Shown piece by piece: positions 30,234 through 40,781 of a stretch of 64,000 nt of DNA (its first letter is position 1; each line of letters begins with the position of its first letter). This DNA comes from Cryoendolithus antarcticus (lineage: Eukaryota; Ascomycota; Dothideomycetes; Cladosporiales; Cladosporiaceae). The notes beneath the pieces were generated by a model. The model saw only the letters and a list, made by a program, of their open reading frames with translations, was not told where the DNA came from and searched no databases. Location: the NCBI GenBank assembly GCA_002077065.1, contig NAJO01000056.1, positions 124,001-188,000 of the forward strand. Direction: 5' to 3'. The position numbers and the translations under genes are program-made.

Positions 30234-32212
30234 TTACCGGGTATCTTCAACTCTTCTCCCATAATGTAGATCTTCTACGCTCTCTCCCGCTTCACTCGGC
30301 GGGTTCAGTGCCAATCCTCCTCTTCCAGCCCATACATCTCGAGGCTCGTATGCCGTGCTTCGCAGACTACTTTGTCTACTGGGTGTCTTAGGCGCCGAAA
30401 ATGAGGATCCTGGCGCTTGATAGCTGCGTTCGGGCTCGCCGGCTCGGCTGAAGGATGTATGTCGGCCGAGTGTTGTGGGGGATGTTGTGAAGCCGTCGTC
30501 GGGTGGTGGGCTTCTTGACTGTGGTGAGGGGAAGTACTCATGCGGTTGATAGTGTCGAGGGTTCCTGGAGTAGGTCTCGGGGAATCGCTGTGTTTGGGGA
30601 AAGGCGGAGGTCGCAGCCATGCTCGGCGGCGTGTTGCCGTGCGTCAGTGCTGGTGACATACGGTCGTGACCGTAAGGCAAATCGAGCGAGGGCTCCATGC
30701 GCAGCGGGCTACGGTACGAGTCCGAGGGCGAAGAGATGATCGTTGTGCTCGTGTCAACACTCTTCATATCTAACCTGAGACTGTCTGGCTCGGTGGCCAT
30801 CGTCGACGAATAGCTCGGCTTCTGCATCTCGAATGTCGTCGCTTGATGCCCACGCTCCATCCGCAGCAACTCCGCCTTGGACTGCGTACGCATGTTGTCA
30901 GGTCTTGCATCAAGCGACACGAATTCCTGTCGCTGGCCAGTCCGATTCCGGAAGAAATCAGCCCATGCTGGGAAGACTGACGGTCTCGCAAGGAAGAGTG
31001 TGACCTGCAGACCTGACAAACCAAGTAGGAACAGCACCGCCACCACGGTCGACTCATTCACGAGCCAACCCTGTACCAGATCGAGACACTGATCCTTGTT
31101 ATTTGCATTGGCGACCAAGCAGATGAGCCAGGGCTCGATCCTTCTGATGTCATGCAGTATCCTGTTCTGTATGCCGTCAAGCGAGACGAAGACGATGACG
31201 AAGAAGACCACATCGACCAGAATGATGGTGACAATCGATATGCCGCGCCACTGCAGCCATAGTACCTTCTTGAGGCGCTGGTATACCGCGCGAGCCGTTT
31301 GTGTGCGCATGCTGTTGCTGTAGCTTGGCAGGCCAGATCCTGAGGCACTTGTCGAGTTTGCTGGGCTGTCACTCCACAGGTTCTTCAAGTAGACCTTCAC
31401 ACAGTATACGAATGTTGCGATCTGAAGTATGCCCGCAGCGCCTGCGATGGCCATCAGAGGGCCCCAGAAGTCCGCCATGGACGATACGTGGTTGACATGG
31501 CAGGCGGCTCCGAATCGGAAGCTGACGCCAGTCACTGTCATTGGCGCCGCGAACAGTACCGCTGGAATACCCCACCCAAAAGCTTGCGAGAGATAGAAGA
31601 ACTTCTTGCCGGGTACAATGTCCCAGCATATCTGCAGATTCATCGACAGCGCTCGGATGAAGATCCACATTGTCGCGCATAGTCCGCCGGCAATGATGAA
31701 AGCTCCACTAAACGCGCAAGTCGTAGAGCTGTACATGTCGTTTGGTGTAATCTCGTTATAGCATTGATCTGGCTTCGCTCCGAGAGGGATCGTGAATCCG
31801 AGATGAATCATCAGGACTGCTACCACCAAGCATACTGAGAGGTAGTGACTTCGTGTCTTTTGCGCAGGCAAGGCAACATAGCTGATGAGCATGAATACCA
31901 TGAGAATCAGCCCGGCTACGTTGAGCCATTCTGACGCCACCGAGTATGTTTTGATAGTATCAGAGTAGAGCCACTCAGTCGCAGGACAGGGCAGACAGCA
32001 GGTAGGGGTACCAGGAATCTGTGAGATTGGTGCGCAAAACCTGCCGTCAATGACTGTAGTGCTGTTAGCTCGTGATCTAGGTACTGAGCCGTCTTCGCGG
32101 TGGACTCACAGCCTCCATCGGATGGAAAACGAATTGCATCCAGGAACGGGGCAATACACGAGCCTGTCAGGATGGTAGTATTGCCATCGATGGCGACCGG
32201 ATGTGTAGGCAT
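30234..32212 (-). CDS. Frizzled/cAMP-receptor-like seven-span GPCR
   Basis: Exon 1 32110-32212 (ATG 32212, MPTHPVAIDGNTTILTG) and exon 2 30234-32053 are joined across a 56-nt intron (GTGAGT ... GAGCTAACA ... CTACAG) to 641 codons in frame. The extracellular N-terminus is short and Cys-rich (SCIAPF, GRFCAPISQIPGTPTCCLPC), like a reduced Frizzled-type region. Seven hydrophobic spans follow, with conserved fungal features: IPLGAKPDQCYNEITPNDM, CAFSGAFIIAGGL, LQICWDIVPGKKFF and GVSFRFGAACHVN. The cytosolic tail of about 230 residues is Ser/Pro/Thr-rich and likely phosphorylated. The family is known in fungi as cAMP-receptor-like or Frizzled/Smoothened-like receptors. The ligand is unknown, and G-protein or other coupling is assumed. 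No cleavable signal peptide is seen; span 1 may serve as signal anchor. Confidence 0.86.
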
Positions 32213-35208
32213 GGCTAGACTAAGGTCGTTGTCTAACGCCTGCGATGGCAGCCAGTCCCGAAGCAAGCGCAGTCCGCAGTGCGGTCACGTTCGTAGAGGT
32301 GCCGGCAGATCTCACGTCAGATCATGTGTGCCGTTATGTTCTCCAGAAAGCTCAGGAAGTCATCTCGAGCAGCAATTGAAGACCTTGTCAATGCTGACTG
32401 CGAAAGTGCTGATCGGGAATTAGGGTCCAGACGCGGGGAGGTACAGCAGCAGCCTTCGATAACACAGTACACCAGCTAGAAAATCAGTCAAAGGAATGAG
32501 GTGCGAACGCTCTAGCGTATACTGTGTAAACGACAGAAGGATCACCGCCGGGAACAAGAAAGGAAAGCTGAAGGATGATGCTACTGAATCAGCAACAGGA
32601 GGGAAGGTAGACGAATAGCATGAGCAAGGGTGTCAGGACAGGGCAGAATGAGGTCTCGTTCGATGCCTGCTCGGCACGCGACAAGCTGCCATCGCCCGCC
32701 ACGGCCATGCAGCGCAAGCGCAGGATGCCATGCCGCTGGGTCGCTCATCAGCCAAGCGTGTGGAGTGCTTGCGCAAATGCCTGCGCACCCCTGCATAGGG
32801 TAGCAACGAGTGAAGTGGCCAGGGTGGAAAAGTACGAGGACCCACGCCCGCCATGCTGACGCGAAGGCGCGCCGTTGACGCCGCGCCGGTGACAGTGGAG
32901 CGGTCGCCGTTGGGCCACCCGGACAACCTCCGCTGCTAGTATGAGATCGCAGTGCTCGGATGAGGCTAGAAGAGGTGAAGTCGCGGAGCCACAAGGAGAG
33001 AGTTGCGGGCATTTGCCCCTGCAGGATGGGAGTGCAGGTACCGCGGCCCAGCGAGTGGGGTGCGAGTATTGCAACGCCGGCATGCGACTCGCTGCAGCGC
33101 CTCCCGTCGTCACGAATCGGGGATTTTTGTGCTCGAGAACGGCTGGAAATGGCTTTGCTGGTAGGTCGCGCAGACTTGCCGTACATCGTGATCGAGTTCT
33201 GGACATGTTCGTATGCTTTCGTGATGGAAGGATCGCAATGCCAGCATCGGCATCGCATCGAGATGTGTGTAATTTCGCATAATGGTGCGCCAAGGGCTTC
33301 ACCCTCTTCCGGTGTTGCCTCCGACCGTGTTGCTCATAGCGCAAGCGACAATGCTGGGATTAGATTGATGATACGCCGGTCCGCCCTGTCACGTCGAGGG
33401 TGCCCTGCGGTTGAGCACGTTGCATTGGTAGGGTTCTGGACTTCCCCCGTCGCTGTCTCATCACGACTGCGCGAGGCGACTTGACCTGACTACAACATGT
33501 AACTCGCAAACCTAACCTTCATCGACTGACGAGGCGTAAAATTCAAACCCTAGCAAATCACGGGGCCGGAAGTCAATTCAATTGTTTCAGCAAGCCCATC
33601 AGATCCGAGTGGAGAGAGCAGAAAGCTGCGATCTGAGAATGCGAGCCAATGCCGCCAGCTTTGAGCAATTTGGCAATATGATTGGCCGCGCACTGGCTAC
33701 TAGGACTGTTCCCAGAGATCGCCTTGACAAGATTCAGCATTTCGACGATCCGTATGCTCAGTTCGTGAACTTGGCCAGGATCGCAATGTCTACCCACACG
33801 CAGCACGCAATATCACATGCCGAGTCTTCGAAACCAACACATGTGGTCGCTTGCGTAGGACATGCATACCTCTTCCGAGTTCCCGACGTTACTACGGAGT
33901 GCTACCTAATCCAGGAGGTCCGCACATGGTGCCACACTACTTCCATGCAAGAACGGTAGGTCCCTGGAACATTCTGATCCTTCTGTACATAATGTGGGAG
34001 CTACGAAACTATACTTGGGCATTGTGTCTCGGTACTTTGTCTCCCGCTTGACACTGGCCACGCAGGTGCCTTACGAACATTCTCCTGCATCTTCGGCAGC
34101 TCACTCATCCAGTAATAAGGCATCTACGTCGACGAAATCTCCTGCCAGCGATCCCACGAATTCTGTGTCTAGTTCGTGAACGACAGGGTCATCACTTCTT
34201 CCCCCGCGAGTGTGGCCCCCTCCTGAGCACTTTCGACACGCAGCACCGCACAGTACTCGCTCTGTTCCTTGAATGTGCAGGTCCGAAGAGAGGGCTGAAC
34301 GCCTTGACGTCCAGTATCAGTCCTATCAACACCAGCGGACTCGGTGCCGCGGTCCAGACGGTGAGGGACCTCGTTTACAGCGACCCATGTTCGCAATGTG
34401 ACACCGCGGTAGAAGATCCTGGGGACGATCACACGGATTCGAGAAGCTAACGACGCGCACTGAGACACCATGGGCGATAGCGTAACTATCAATGGTAAAT
34501 CCTCCGCATGTCACGCACGGCCATGTAGGAACAGACACGCTTGTCTGCACATCACTGATCCGCAAGCGACCCGCGGCTGGCGTGAGACAAGGTCGTCTTT
34601 GTACAAGTGCAATGTGCGACGAAGCCTGCACGTGTAACAGCTCTACGTCTACCCTTGTAGATAAGTGAGCCTGCACTAGCAGCGACTGTACCCAGATCCT
34701 CACAACGCCCTAAATGCACCAGCAGGTGACCAAACCGCCTTTGCGGGTACTTGTGTCAAAAGCGCAACACTCCTCCCGATCAGACCTTCCATACTGCAGA
34801 CCGTTGCTGTGGGAACTGCTCGAGCATGGCCTTCGTGGTAGTGAGAGACCGAAATCACGATTGAGATCCATGCCGGCGCTCGACTGATTGAGAGCACAGT
34901 GGTATCAGATGTCTCTCGCTTGCCGTTCTGTGCTCAAGGTAGCGCGCGAGCGGAAAAGCAAGTCTCAAGTTGCGATCTCGACGCCATGGTCTGTGAGTCT
35001 CAGGCACATTGTCGGGGTTCTCACAATATTCTCATGTGCATGACGAGTGCTACTCGGCCATCACCTGCACCTAGGAAAGTGAAGGTATCCACTAACAAAG
35101 ATTCCGAAATGCTCTCGACGAACACAGCTACATTGGACCTCTGCTGCGGTGCACACTACATGCACACATACAGAATGGCCTGCCCCGGGTAGAGCTCAAA
35201 AATCCCAT
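32213..35208. other. 3 kb gene-poor interval
   Basis: The first few hundred bases are the promoter of the receptor gene. Around 32600-33480 several frames overlap on both strands because the DNA has few stops (GC-rich), but none has domain signal, codon regularity or splice support. A minus-strand frame at 33573-33806 (ends LMGLLKQLN) has protein-like composition but no recognised family. No transposon ends or tRNA were recognised. Confidence 0.4.
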
Positions 35209-37851
35209 CTAATCCTCCACCATGGACTTCGGCATCGCATACCGATCACCCGGAAACCACGTCTGCGCCAACCTCCGCAGCACCTTGCTCTGAAGCTCCT
35301 TATTCCCTGGGCCTTTCTCCCACATTTCGAAGTCAAACTTTGCTGTCAGTCTTACTGCCTGCATGTGCTGCAGGTCGATCTCGTACGCTGAAAGGCCGTC
35401 TTCTGTCGTCGTTTGCGCCCCTACATGGGTTTCGGGCTCATCGGCCATCTCTTGGTCTTCGGGAGAGTTGGCATAGGGGTCTGTGGCGCGGGAGTCGTTT
35501 GAGAGGCGGTCTTCTTCGGAGCTTGTGGCGGATCGGGCTGGGGTTAGGGGAGGGAGGGAGGTGGTGTTGAGCACTGGTACTGGGACTGGTGGTATGTACG
35601 TGGCGGAGTTGCTGTAGGCTGCGTTGTACTTTAGGAGGTAGTCAGATGAGGCCGTCGACTTTGCTGGTGAGGCTGTTCTCGGCTTTGCGGCTGGAGGTTC
35701 CTGTGCTACTGTCGCTGTACTCATTGGTGTCGCGGTAACCGTCGCAGTCGCGGAGAGAGGCTTCTCTGGCTCGTTCTTCTCGGATCGTTCGGGCACCCCA
35801 CCAGCCTGTTCCATTCTCGCTTCGTGTGCTGACTTCGCTCTCCCAGCCAGTAAATTCAGCAACGCCACCTCCATGCTCATCTTGCCCCCAACCTTCTCCC
35901 ACACCATCGAAAAAGTGAGCAGGTGCTCAAACCAATACTGTACCCGCTTTCTAAGCGCACTTCTCGCGACGTCCCCGAAGTCGCCTTTCCGAGGCACTTC
36001 CAAGCCCTCGTAAGCGTACCAGCTACGACCATTATTGCTCAGGCGACCATGTCGCTTGTACGAGAGACCCCGGTCGATCAGGTGAGGTGCGCAGGTTCGA
36101 CTACGCGGCCAGATCCAGCTACCGTATCTCCGGAGAAAGAGAACGGACAGCTCACGAGCGTAGGCTTGCAGGTCGTTGCCTGATAGGATCCGCCTTGGTG
36201 GCTGGAACTTGTCTGGGCAAAGACTGCAGTGGAAGGCTAGGGTAAGGCGTTGAAAATCCTCGAAGCGGCCGTGGGAGGTCTTGATGTGCAAGCTAGCGAA
36301 GGCTGCTTGCAGTCCGGCTCTCCAATCTAACGGCTTGGGGTTTGATGATGCACCTCGACCATCTGAGATGGGCTCCGTACCGCCCATAAGAGTATCCTCG
36401 TCATTAAGCTGCTTCGCCTCGATCTTGTGAGGAACAGTTGCTGTAGGAGTGGGTTCTCGAGTCCCGACTTTCTTGCCAGTATCTACAGTGACGTTCTCGT
36501 GGTCTCTCGATTCAACCGAGTCCGTCGCTTCTGCTATTCCAGGTTGACTCATGGCTACCGGAGCCTCACCAGCCTCACCTACGAGGGTATCAGACTCGCC
36601 TGCATCTAGAACTTGCGTAGCTGACATAGGCTTGCTCTCCGGCTCTGGCGTTGGTTCTGGCGTTAGCAGCTGTGGCGTCGGTACTACTGCTAGCTTTGAC
36701 TTCTCGGGCTGGCCTGGAGTGGAAGCGTCCGCATTCTTTATTGGAATGTGAGAGGGCTGCGGTGCGGAGGGAACGGAGGCCGTGATTGAAGTCTCCTTTG
36801 GCGTTGCGGTGATGGGCGCGGTAGTGACAGCTAAGCCGTTACTTGGCACTGGACGATCGGTGTCCACTGAGAGCTGCTCTGACTCCTGCCGAGCGATCTT
36901 GTCGGACTTCGTACTCTCCAAGTTGGAAAGCTTCCGCTTCAGTGAAGTTTCGGTGGGTATGGGTTCCGACATCGCTATCTCCTCGGTCGCTGACGAAGAT
37001 ACTACAGCAGTACCAGCTGCGCTGCCACCGACAGCTATGGGCTCCGTTTTCATCGATGGCTGTTCCTCTTCCTGCTTCGCGATCTTTTCGGACTTCGTGC
37101 TCTCGAGCTTCGATGGTTTGCGTTTTAGTGAAGTGTCGTTGGCAGGCTTCTTGTCGTTAGCCTTCGTGGACTCGCTAGACGAGATCTTTGGTGTTTGAGC
37201 GCGTGTTGGCTGCGCTGTCTCTCGTTGGGTCTCAGTTTTGGGTGTTTGCACAGCGGGAGTCGATGGGTCCGGCTGTGCTGATGCCGGCTCAGGCGCTTTG
37301 GTAGGAGTGGCGGCGGCGTGTTCTTCCTGCTTGGTGTCTGCACTAGTCTGCGTCACGGAGATCTGAGGCACCGGAGATGTCGCGGCTGCCGGCGCTTTCG
37401 AAAGCTCAGCTTTCACGACATCCGTCGAGCATGCAGGTGAGCCCCTCGTCAACATAGGAGGAGCTCTCATCGACTTCGTGCCTGCAGCTAGCGCATCTTC
37501 ACTCGCCGCGGCAGATCCTTTCTCGACAACCGAGTCCCGCTGCTCACCACTCCGTCCATTGACAAGCTCACTCAATGCCGACCTCTCCTGCTCTGCCTTC
37601 CTCTTCTCATCTCTATCCCGCAACTTGATCCTCTTCCTCTCCTTCTTCGATAGCTGGGTACCCGGCATGGCTGCAGTCTTTGGCTTCGTCTCCTCTACGA
37701 AAGATTCTGCGGTATACAGTGAAGTGTCGCTAGTGATGTAATGTTCGCGGAAGCAATGGCAGTAGACTAGTAGCTTGAACAGAACTTGGCAGAGAAGGAT
37801 AACGAGTAGCGTGAAAAAGATGGTCGTTACTGTTGCGACGTAGCTGAGCAT
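35209..37851 (-). CDS. Large disordered protein with possible W-P repeat domain (locus C)
   Basis: Uncharacterised. From ATG 37851 (MLSYVATVTTIFFTLLVILL) the frame encodes 880 residues. An ATG about 60 residues later (MPGTQLSKKERKRIKLRDR) is an alternative start that would omit the membrane span. The frame is open further upstream to 38043, where a strong GTAAGT donor (near 37950) suggests a 5' UTR intron. The order is: N-terminal membrane span; basic stretch; about 450 residues of Ser/Thr/Ala/Pro/Lys/Glu low complexity with near-repeats (TSLKRKPSKLESTKSEKIA and TSLKRKLSNLESTKSDKIA); a folded part (GLQAAFASLHI ... LSVLFLRRYGSWIWPRS ... ALRKRVQYWFEHLLTF) that resembles the domain of loci A and B with an insertion; a second disordered linker; and a C-terminal helix region (MQAVRLTAKFDFEMWEKG ... 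WFPGDRYAMPK). Similarity to A and B is weak and judged by eye. Confidence 0.65.
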   Translation of the reverse strand: MLSYVATVTTIFFTLLVILLCQVLFKLLVYCHCFREHYITSDTSLYTAESFVEETKPKTAAMPGTQLSKKERKRIKLRDRDEKRKAEQERSALSELVNGRSGEQRDSVVEKGSAAASEDALAAGTKSMRAPPMLTRGSPACSTDVVKAELSKAPAAATSPVPQISVTQTSADTKQEEHAAATPTKAPEPASAQPDPSTPAVQTPKTETQRETAQPTRAQTPKISSSESTKANDKKPANDTSLKRKPSKLESTKSEKIAKQEEEQPSMKTEPIAVGGSAAGTAVVSSSATEEIAMSEPIPTETSLKRKLSNLESTKSDKIARQESEQLSVDTDRPVPSNGLAVTTAPITATPKETSITASVPSAPQPSHIPIKNADASTPGQPEKSKLAVVPTPQLLTPEPTPEPESKPMSATQVLDAGESDTLVGEAGEAPVAMSQPGIAEATDSVESRDHENVTVDTGKKVGTREPTPTATVPHKIEAKQLNDEDTLMGGTEPISDGRGASSNPKPLDWRAGLQAAFASLHIKTSHGRFEDFQRLTLAFHCSLCPDKFQPPRRILSGNDLQAYARELSVLFLRRYGSWIWPRSRTCAPHLIDRGLSYKRHGRLSNNGRSWYAYEGLEVPRKGDFGDVARSALRKRVQYWFEHLLTFSMVWEKVGGKMSMEVALLNLLAGRAKSAHEARMEQAGGVPERSEKNEPEKPLSATATVTATPMSTATVAQEPPAAKPRTASPAKSTASSDYLLKYNAAYSNSATYIPPVPVPVLNTTSLPPLTPARSATSSEEDRLSNDSRATDPYANSPEDQEMADEPETHVGAQTTTEDGLSAYEIDLQHMQAVRLTAKFDFEMWEKGPGNKELQSKVLRRLAQTWFPGDRYAMPKSMVED

Positions 37852-38066
37852 GGTAATGACATGTTCGATGATGGGTGCTAAGGAGACGGGAAAGGGTGTA
37901 ATGAAAGTCGCGGGAGATGATGTTTGTTGCCAGGAAGCGGGTGTACTTACCTTTGGTCGACCAGCATGGCTGTGTAGGGAGCTGCGGTCATCGATCCGAG
38001 CTGTACCTTCCTTATATCGAGTTCGTGAACACCGAAGGCTCAATACAATCCACAGAACCTCATATC

Positions 38067-39722
38067 TTATAGCTCATCATGACCGTCCGCCTTGACGTCC
38101 TCTACAAGTGGCTCCTCACTCGTCGTCTCAGCTTCCGCAGTCGGCTGCGCCGCCCTCGCACTAGCATCCGCCATCAACTTCTCATAAACCTCATCATCAA
38201 GCTCCTCGAACTCAAAGTCCATACCCTTAGGCATCTGCTCCTTGAGCTGATCCGCCATACTTCCCCCACTCGACGGCTTACTTGCCACCGGCTCCTTCGT
38301 CTCAACCGGTGCAGCAGGCAGCTCCTCAACAGGCACAATGAGCCCCTCAGGCAGTCTCGACTTCGCACCATCACCCATGCGGATCTCATCGATCCAGGTC
38401 TCGAGTGCGTTGTGCGAGTAGTCTGTGGAGATGTAGTGTCTGTACCAGCCGCGCTTACCGTTCACGGCTACGAGCTGGATGTCGCGGCCGAGACTTAGGC
38501 GTGTGCGGAGGGCGGTGGCTTGGCTGTTGGTTGAGGGGAGCTGGTAGAAGGGGAAGAGGTTGCGTTTTGCGGCTTCGTGCTTGGCGTGGATTTCGCTGAG
38601 GGCGCCGACGACTTCCGTTGTGGGGTCATTGCCTGTTCCTTGGTCGAATTGAGTCATGTCTTCGGACATGAGGGCGAGGATGCAGGTGCCTGATTTCGTG
38701 TTGAGGCACTTTTGCTGTAGGGATAGTCCTTCGGGGAGGGAGGTGATAGGTGGGGCGATGTCGGGGAGAGCGACTGGCTTCTGCTTTTCGACGATTGGCT
38801 CGGGAGACTCGGTCGGAGGGTTCATGTCCTCGAGAGTCTCGGTCGTTTGCGTTGCTGCGGAGCTGGCACTTTCAGCACTCTCGTGGGACGCTGATGCCTT
38901 CGAGAACGAAGAAGATGCCTTGCTGCTTTTCGCTGAGTCTTTCTTCGTAGAGGACGCCTTCTTGCTCTTTGACTTCTTCGGTGCAGGATCCGGATTCGGC
39001 GTCGCGACCTTTGACAAGAACGCAACCATGGGCTCCTTCTTCAACTCGCCGCTATAGATGATGGGCTCTGCGTCTGCACTCGTAAGTATCATGAAGGTCG
39101 GGAACTTCGTGACACCCATCTTCGCCGCTGTTTGCGTCTCCTTGTCCCTGATCTGTGCGACCTTGATACTCCCCAAGAAGTCGATCGCCAATGCCTTCAA
39201 CAATGCGCTCACAGTCCCCTTGTCCGAGAACAAGATCGCCTTCACCCCACCCTCCCCAACCCAAGCCTCATACTCCCCATCCTTCAACCTCGTGACATGA
39301 TTCGGGATCTTGTCGATCACCGCATCCACAATCCCCTTCGCAGTCCTCGGACCCTGGTACTCCTCTACCGCCGGTTTCCCTGCCTTCTTGCCTGGGCGAA
39401 CGATCTTCAGCGTCGGGAAGCCCTTGACGTCCATCCCGCCGCAGAATGGCTTGTTGAGCTCATCGTCGCAGTTGACTGCCGCAACTTTTGCTAGACCGGC
39501 AAGGGATTTGGCGGCTTTCTCGTATGCGGGTTGGAGGTTCTTGCAGTGGCCGCACCAGGGAGCGTAGAACTCGAGAATGCTAGTGTGGTTGCTGTTGGCT
39601 ATGAGGGATTGGTAGTCTGTGCCGGAGACTTGGAGAACGGGAGAGCCTTTGGAGTAGAGGCCAGCTGCGAGGGTGGAGGGAAGGTAGAGGAGGAGGGTTG
39701 CTGCTGTGAGGGAACGCATCAT
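38067..39722 (-). CDS. PDI-like thioredoxin protein of the ER, ends in HDEL
   Basis: Protein disulfide isomerase-type protein of the ER lumen, close in layout to Mpd1/P5-like fungal PDIs. It is a single exon of 551 residues from the double ATG at 39722/39719 (MMRSLTAATLLLYLPSTLAA, a clear signal peptide). A frame extension upstream begins at GTG and is not used. The first thioredoxin domain has the active site APWCGHCKNL (Cys 57 and 60) and cis-Pro region VKGFPTLKI. A second, redox-inactive thioredoxin fold follows (GVTKFPTFMIL, no CxxC). Then comes a Lys/Ser/Ala-rich low-complexity insertion of about 60 residues (KKSKSKKASSTKKDSAKSS), a further folded region, and the retention signal HDEL. 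The Lys/Ser insertion is unusual for an ER PDI. It is tail-to-head with locus C, 215 bases apart. Confidence 0.92.
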   Translation of the reverse strand: MMRSLTAATLLLYLPSTLAAGLYSKGSPVLQVSGTDYQSLIANSNHTSILEFYAPWCGHCKNLQPAYEKAAKSLAGLAKVAAVNCDDELNKPFCGGMDVKGFPTLKIVRPGKKAGKPAVEEYQGPRTAKGIVDAVIDKIPNHVTRLKDGEYEAWVGEGGVKAILFSDKGTVSALLKALAIDFLGSIKVAQIRDKETQTAAKMGVTKFPTFMILTSADAEPIIYSGELKKEPMVAFLSKVATPNPDPAPKKSKSKKASSTKKDSAKSSKASSSFSKASASHESAESASSAATQTTETLEDMNPPTESPEPIVEKQKPVALPDIAPPITSLPEGLSLQQKCLNTKSGTCILALMSEDMTQFDQGTGNDPTTEVVGALSEIHAKHEAAKRNLFPFYQLPSTNSQATALRTRLSLGRDIQLVAVNGKRGWYRHYISTDYSHNALETWIDEIRMGDGAKSRLPEGLIVPVEELPAAPVETKEPVASKPSSGGSMADQLKEQMPKGMDFEFEELDDEVYEKLMADASARAAQPTAEAETTSEEPLVEDVKADGHDEL

Positions 39723-40781
39723 TGGAGAGGGTATGGCTGGGGACACTGGATAGTGAGAAGTGGATCTAGGAGGAGGAAGTATCCTTGATTGTTACGAGTC
39801 CCTACATAGTCATATGCTTACACGACCTGCAAGTTGTCCTCTTTCATGCGGTGCAATTAATAGCTACAACAGCTGGCCCGGGCTTCCACGAGCGTTTACC
39901 CCACACTTTTGTATGTGAAACATCGTCGTCAGGCACCATGACCGCATGTCCTCGTTATACTGTTGCCTGTGTAGACATTCGATCTCCGAGCAAACATGCA
40001 TCCGCCAGGCTTCGTAAGGGCTGCGCCTGAAGAGGAGGTAGGATGTTCGCGCATTGGTATGCCTCAGGCTACCAGAGCATATCTTACCCTCAGTTTCATG
40101 TGGGTACACAAGCGCTTAAAGTCCCGAAGTTCATTCTTGCAGCAGCACTTACTTGGATGACTCGTCCCCTAAAATTCTCGAGGAGTGTTGCCTGAAAGGC
40201 AGAACATGAGGTTATTCCTGCCCAATGATGGGCGCGATGCGTTGTCCCCTCAGCCGGCGTACGTACTCGATCAAGAATCGTCAACATCCTATCGAGGCAT
40301 CGCGAACATCTAGACACCTCAAGAATGACCTTTTCCGCAGCTCGACTTTTACGCTCGGACCGCTGGACCTTGGTTCCTGCCAAAGGAGTACATATGGCGG
40401 CTGAGTGGGTGGTGATGTTCGTGTAGGGATTGGTGAATGATAGACGCCTATGTACACCGCCACCACCACTTCCTCAGACGGGACATTTCGTTGCAGACTC
40501 ACATCGTGAGAGTGGCGGGGGCTGTGCATTCAGTCAGTGTGCTGCTTGCAATGACCGTTTATAAATATAGGCGACAGATCTGCCACGCACCTTGCTCGTG
40601 ATCATGCATAGTATTGGGGTCACCTTTGAAATCGTCTGGATCTACCTGGATTGCGCTACGGTACGACTCTTTCCGCATCCACTCTGCTCTGATCGATCGC
40701 TGAAGGGACAGCGTGACCCCAGTAACATGAGTAGCCTGTCAACAGCACTGGAACCGGACTCAAAATCACAACACGTTCGCA
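39723..40781. other. 1.06 kb intergenic with a diverged repeat
   Basis: It contains the promoter of the PDI gene and that of the membrane-protein gene starting at 40782. The only structure noted is one arm of a diverged direct repeat (separate entries). Short frames have no domain signal. Confidence 0.45.
39850..39985. repeat. Diverged direct repeat, copy 1
   Basis: It shares with 42325-42455, in the same order, caattaat, tagct, ggccc, ttcacga/ttccacga, tttaccccacact, tgtatgtg/tgtaagtg, caccatgaccgcatg/caccatgaccacatg and a weaker tail. Small gaps separate the blocks. Edges are approximate. Confidence 0.6.

Noticed and set aside
32581..33484. Long overlapping frames on both strands
   Set aside because: They overlap each other extensively, start at alternative codons, lack domains and splice sites, and are explained by GC-rich composition.
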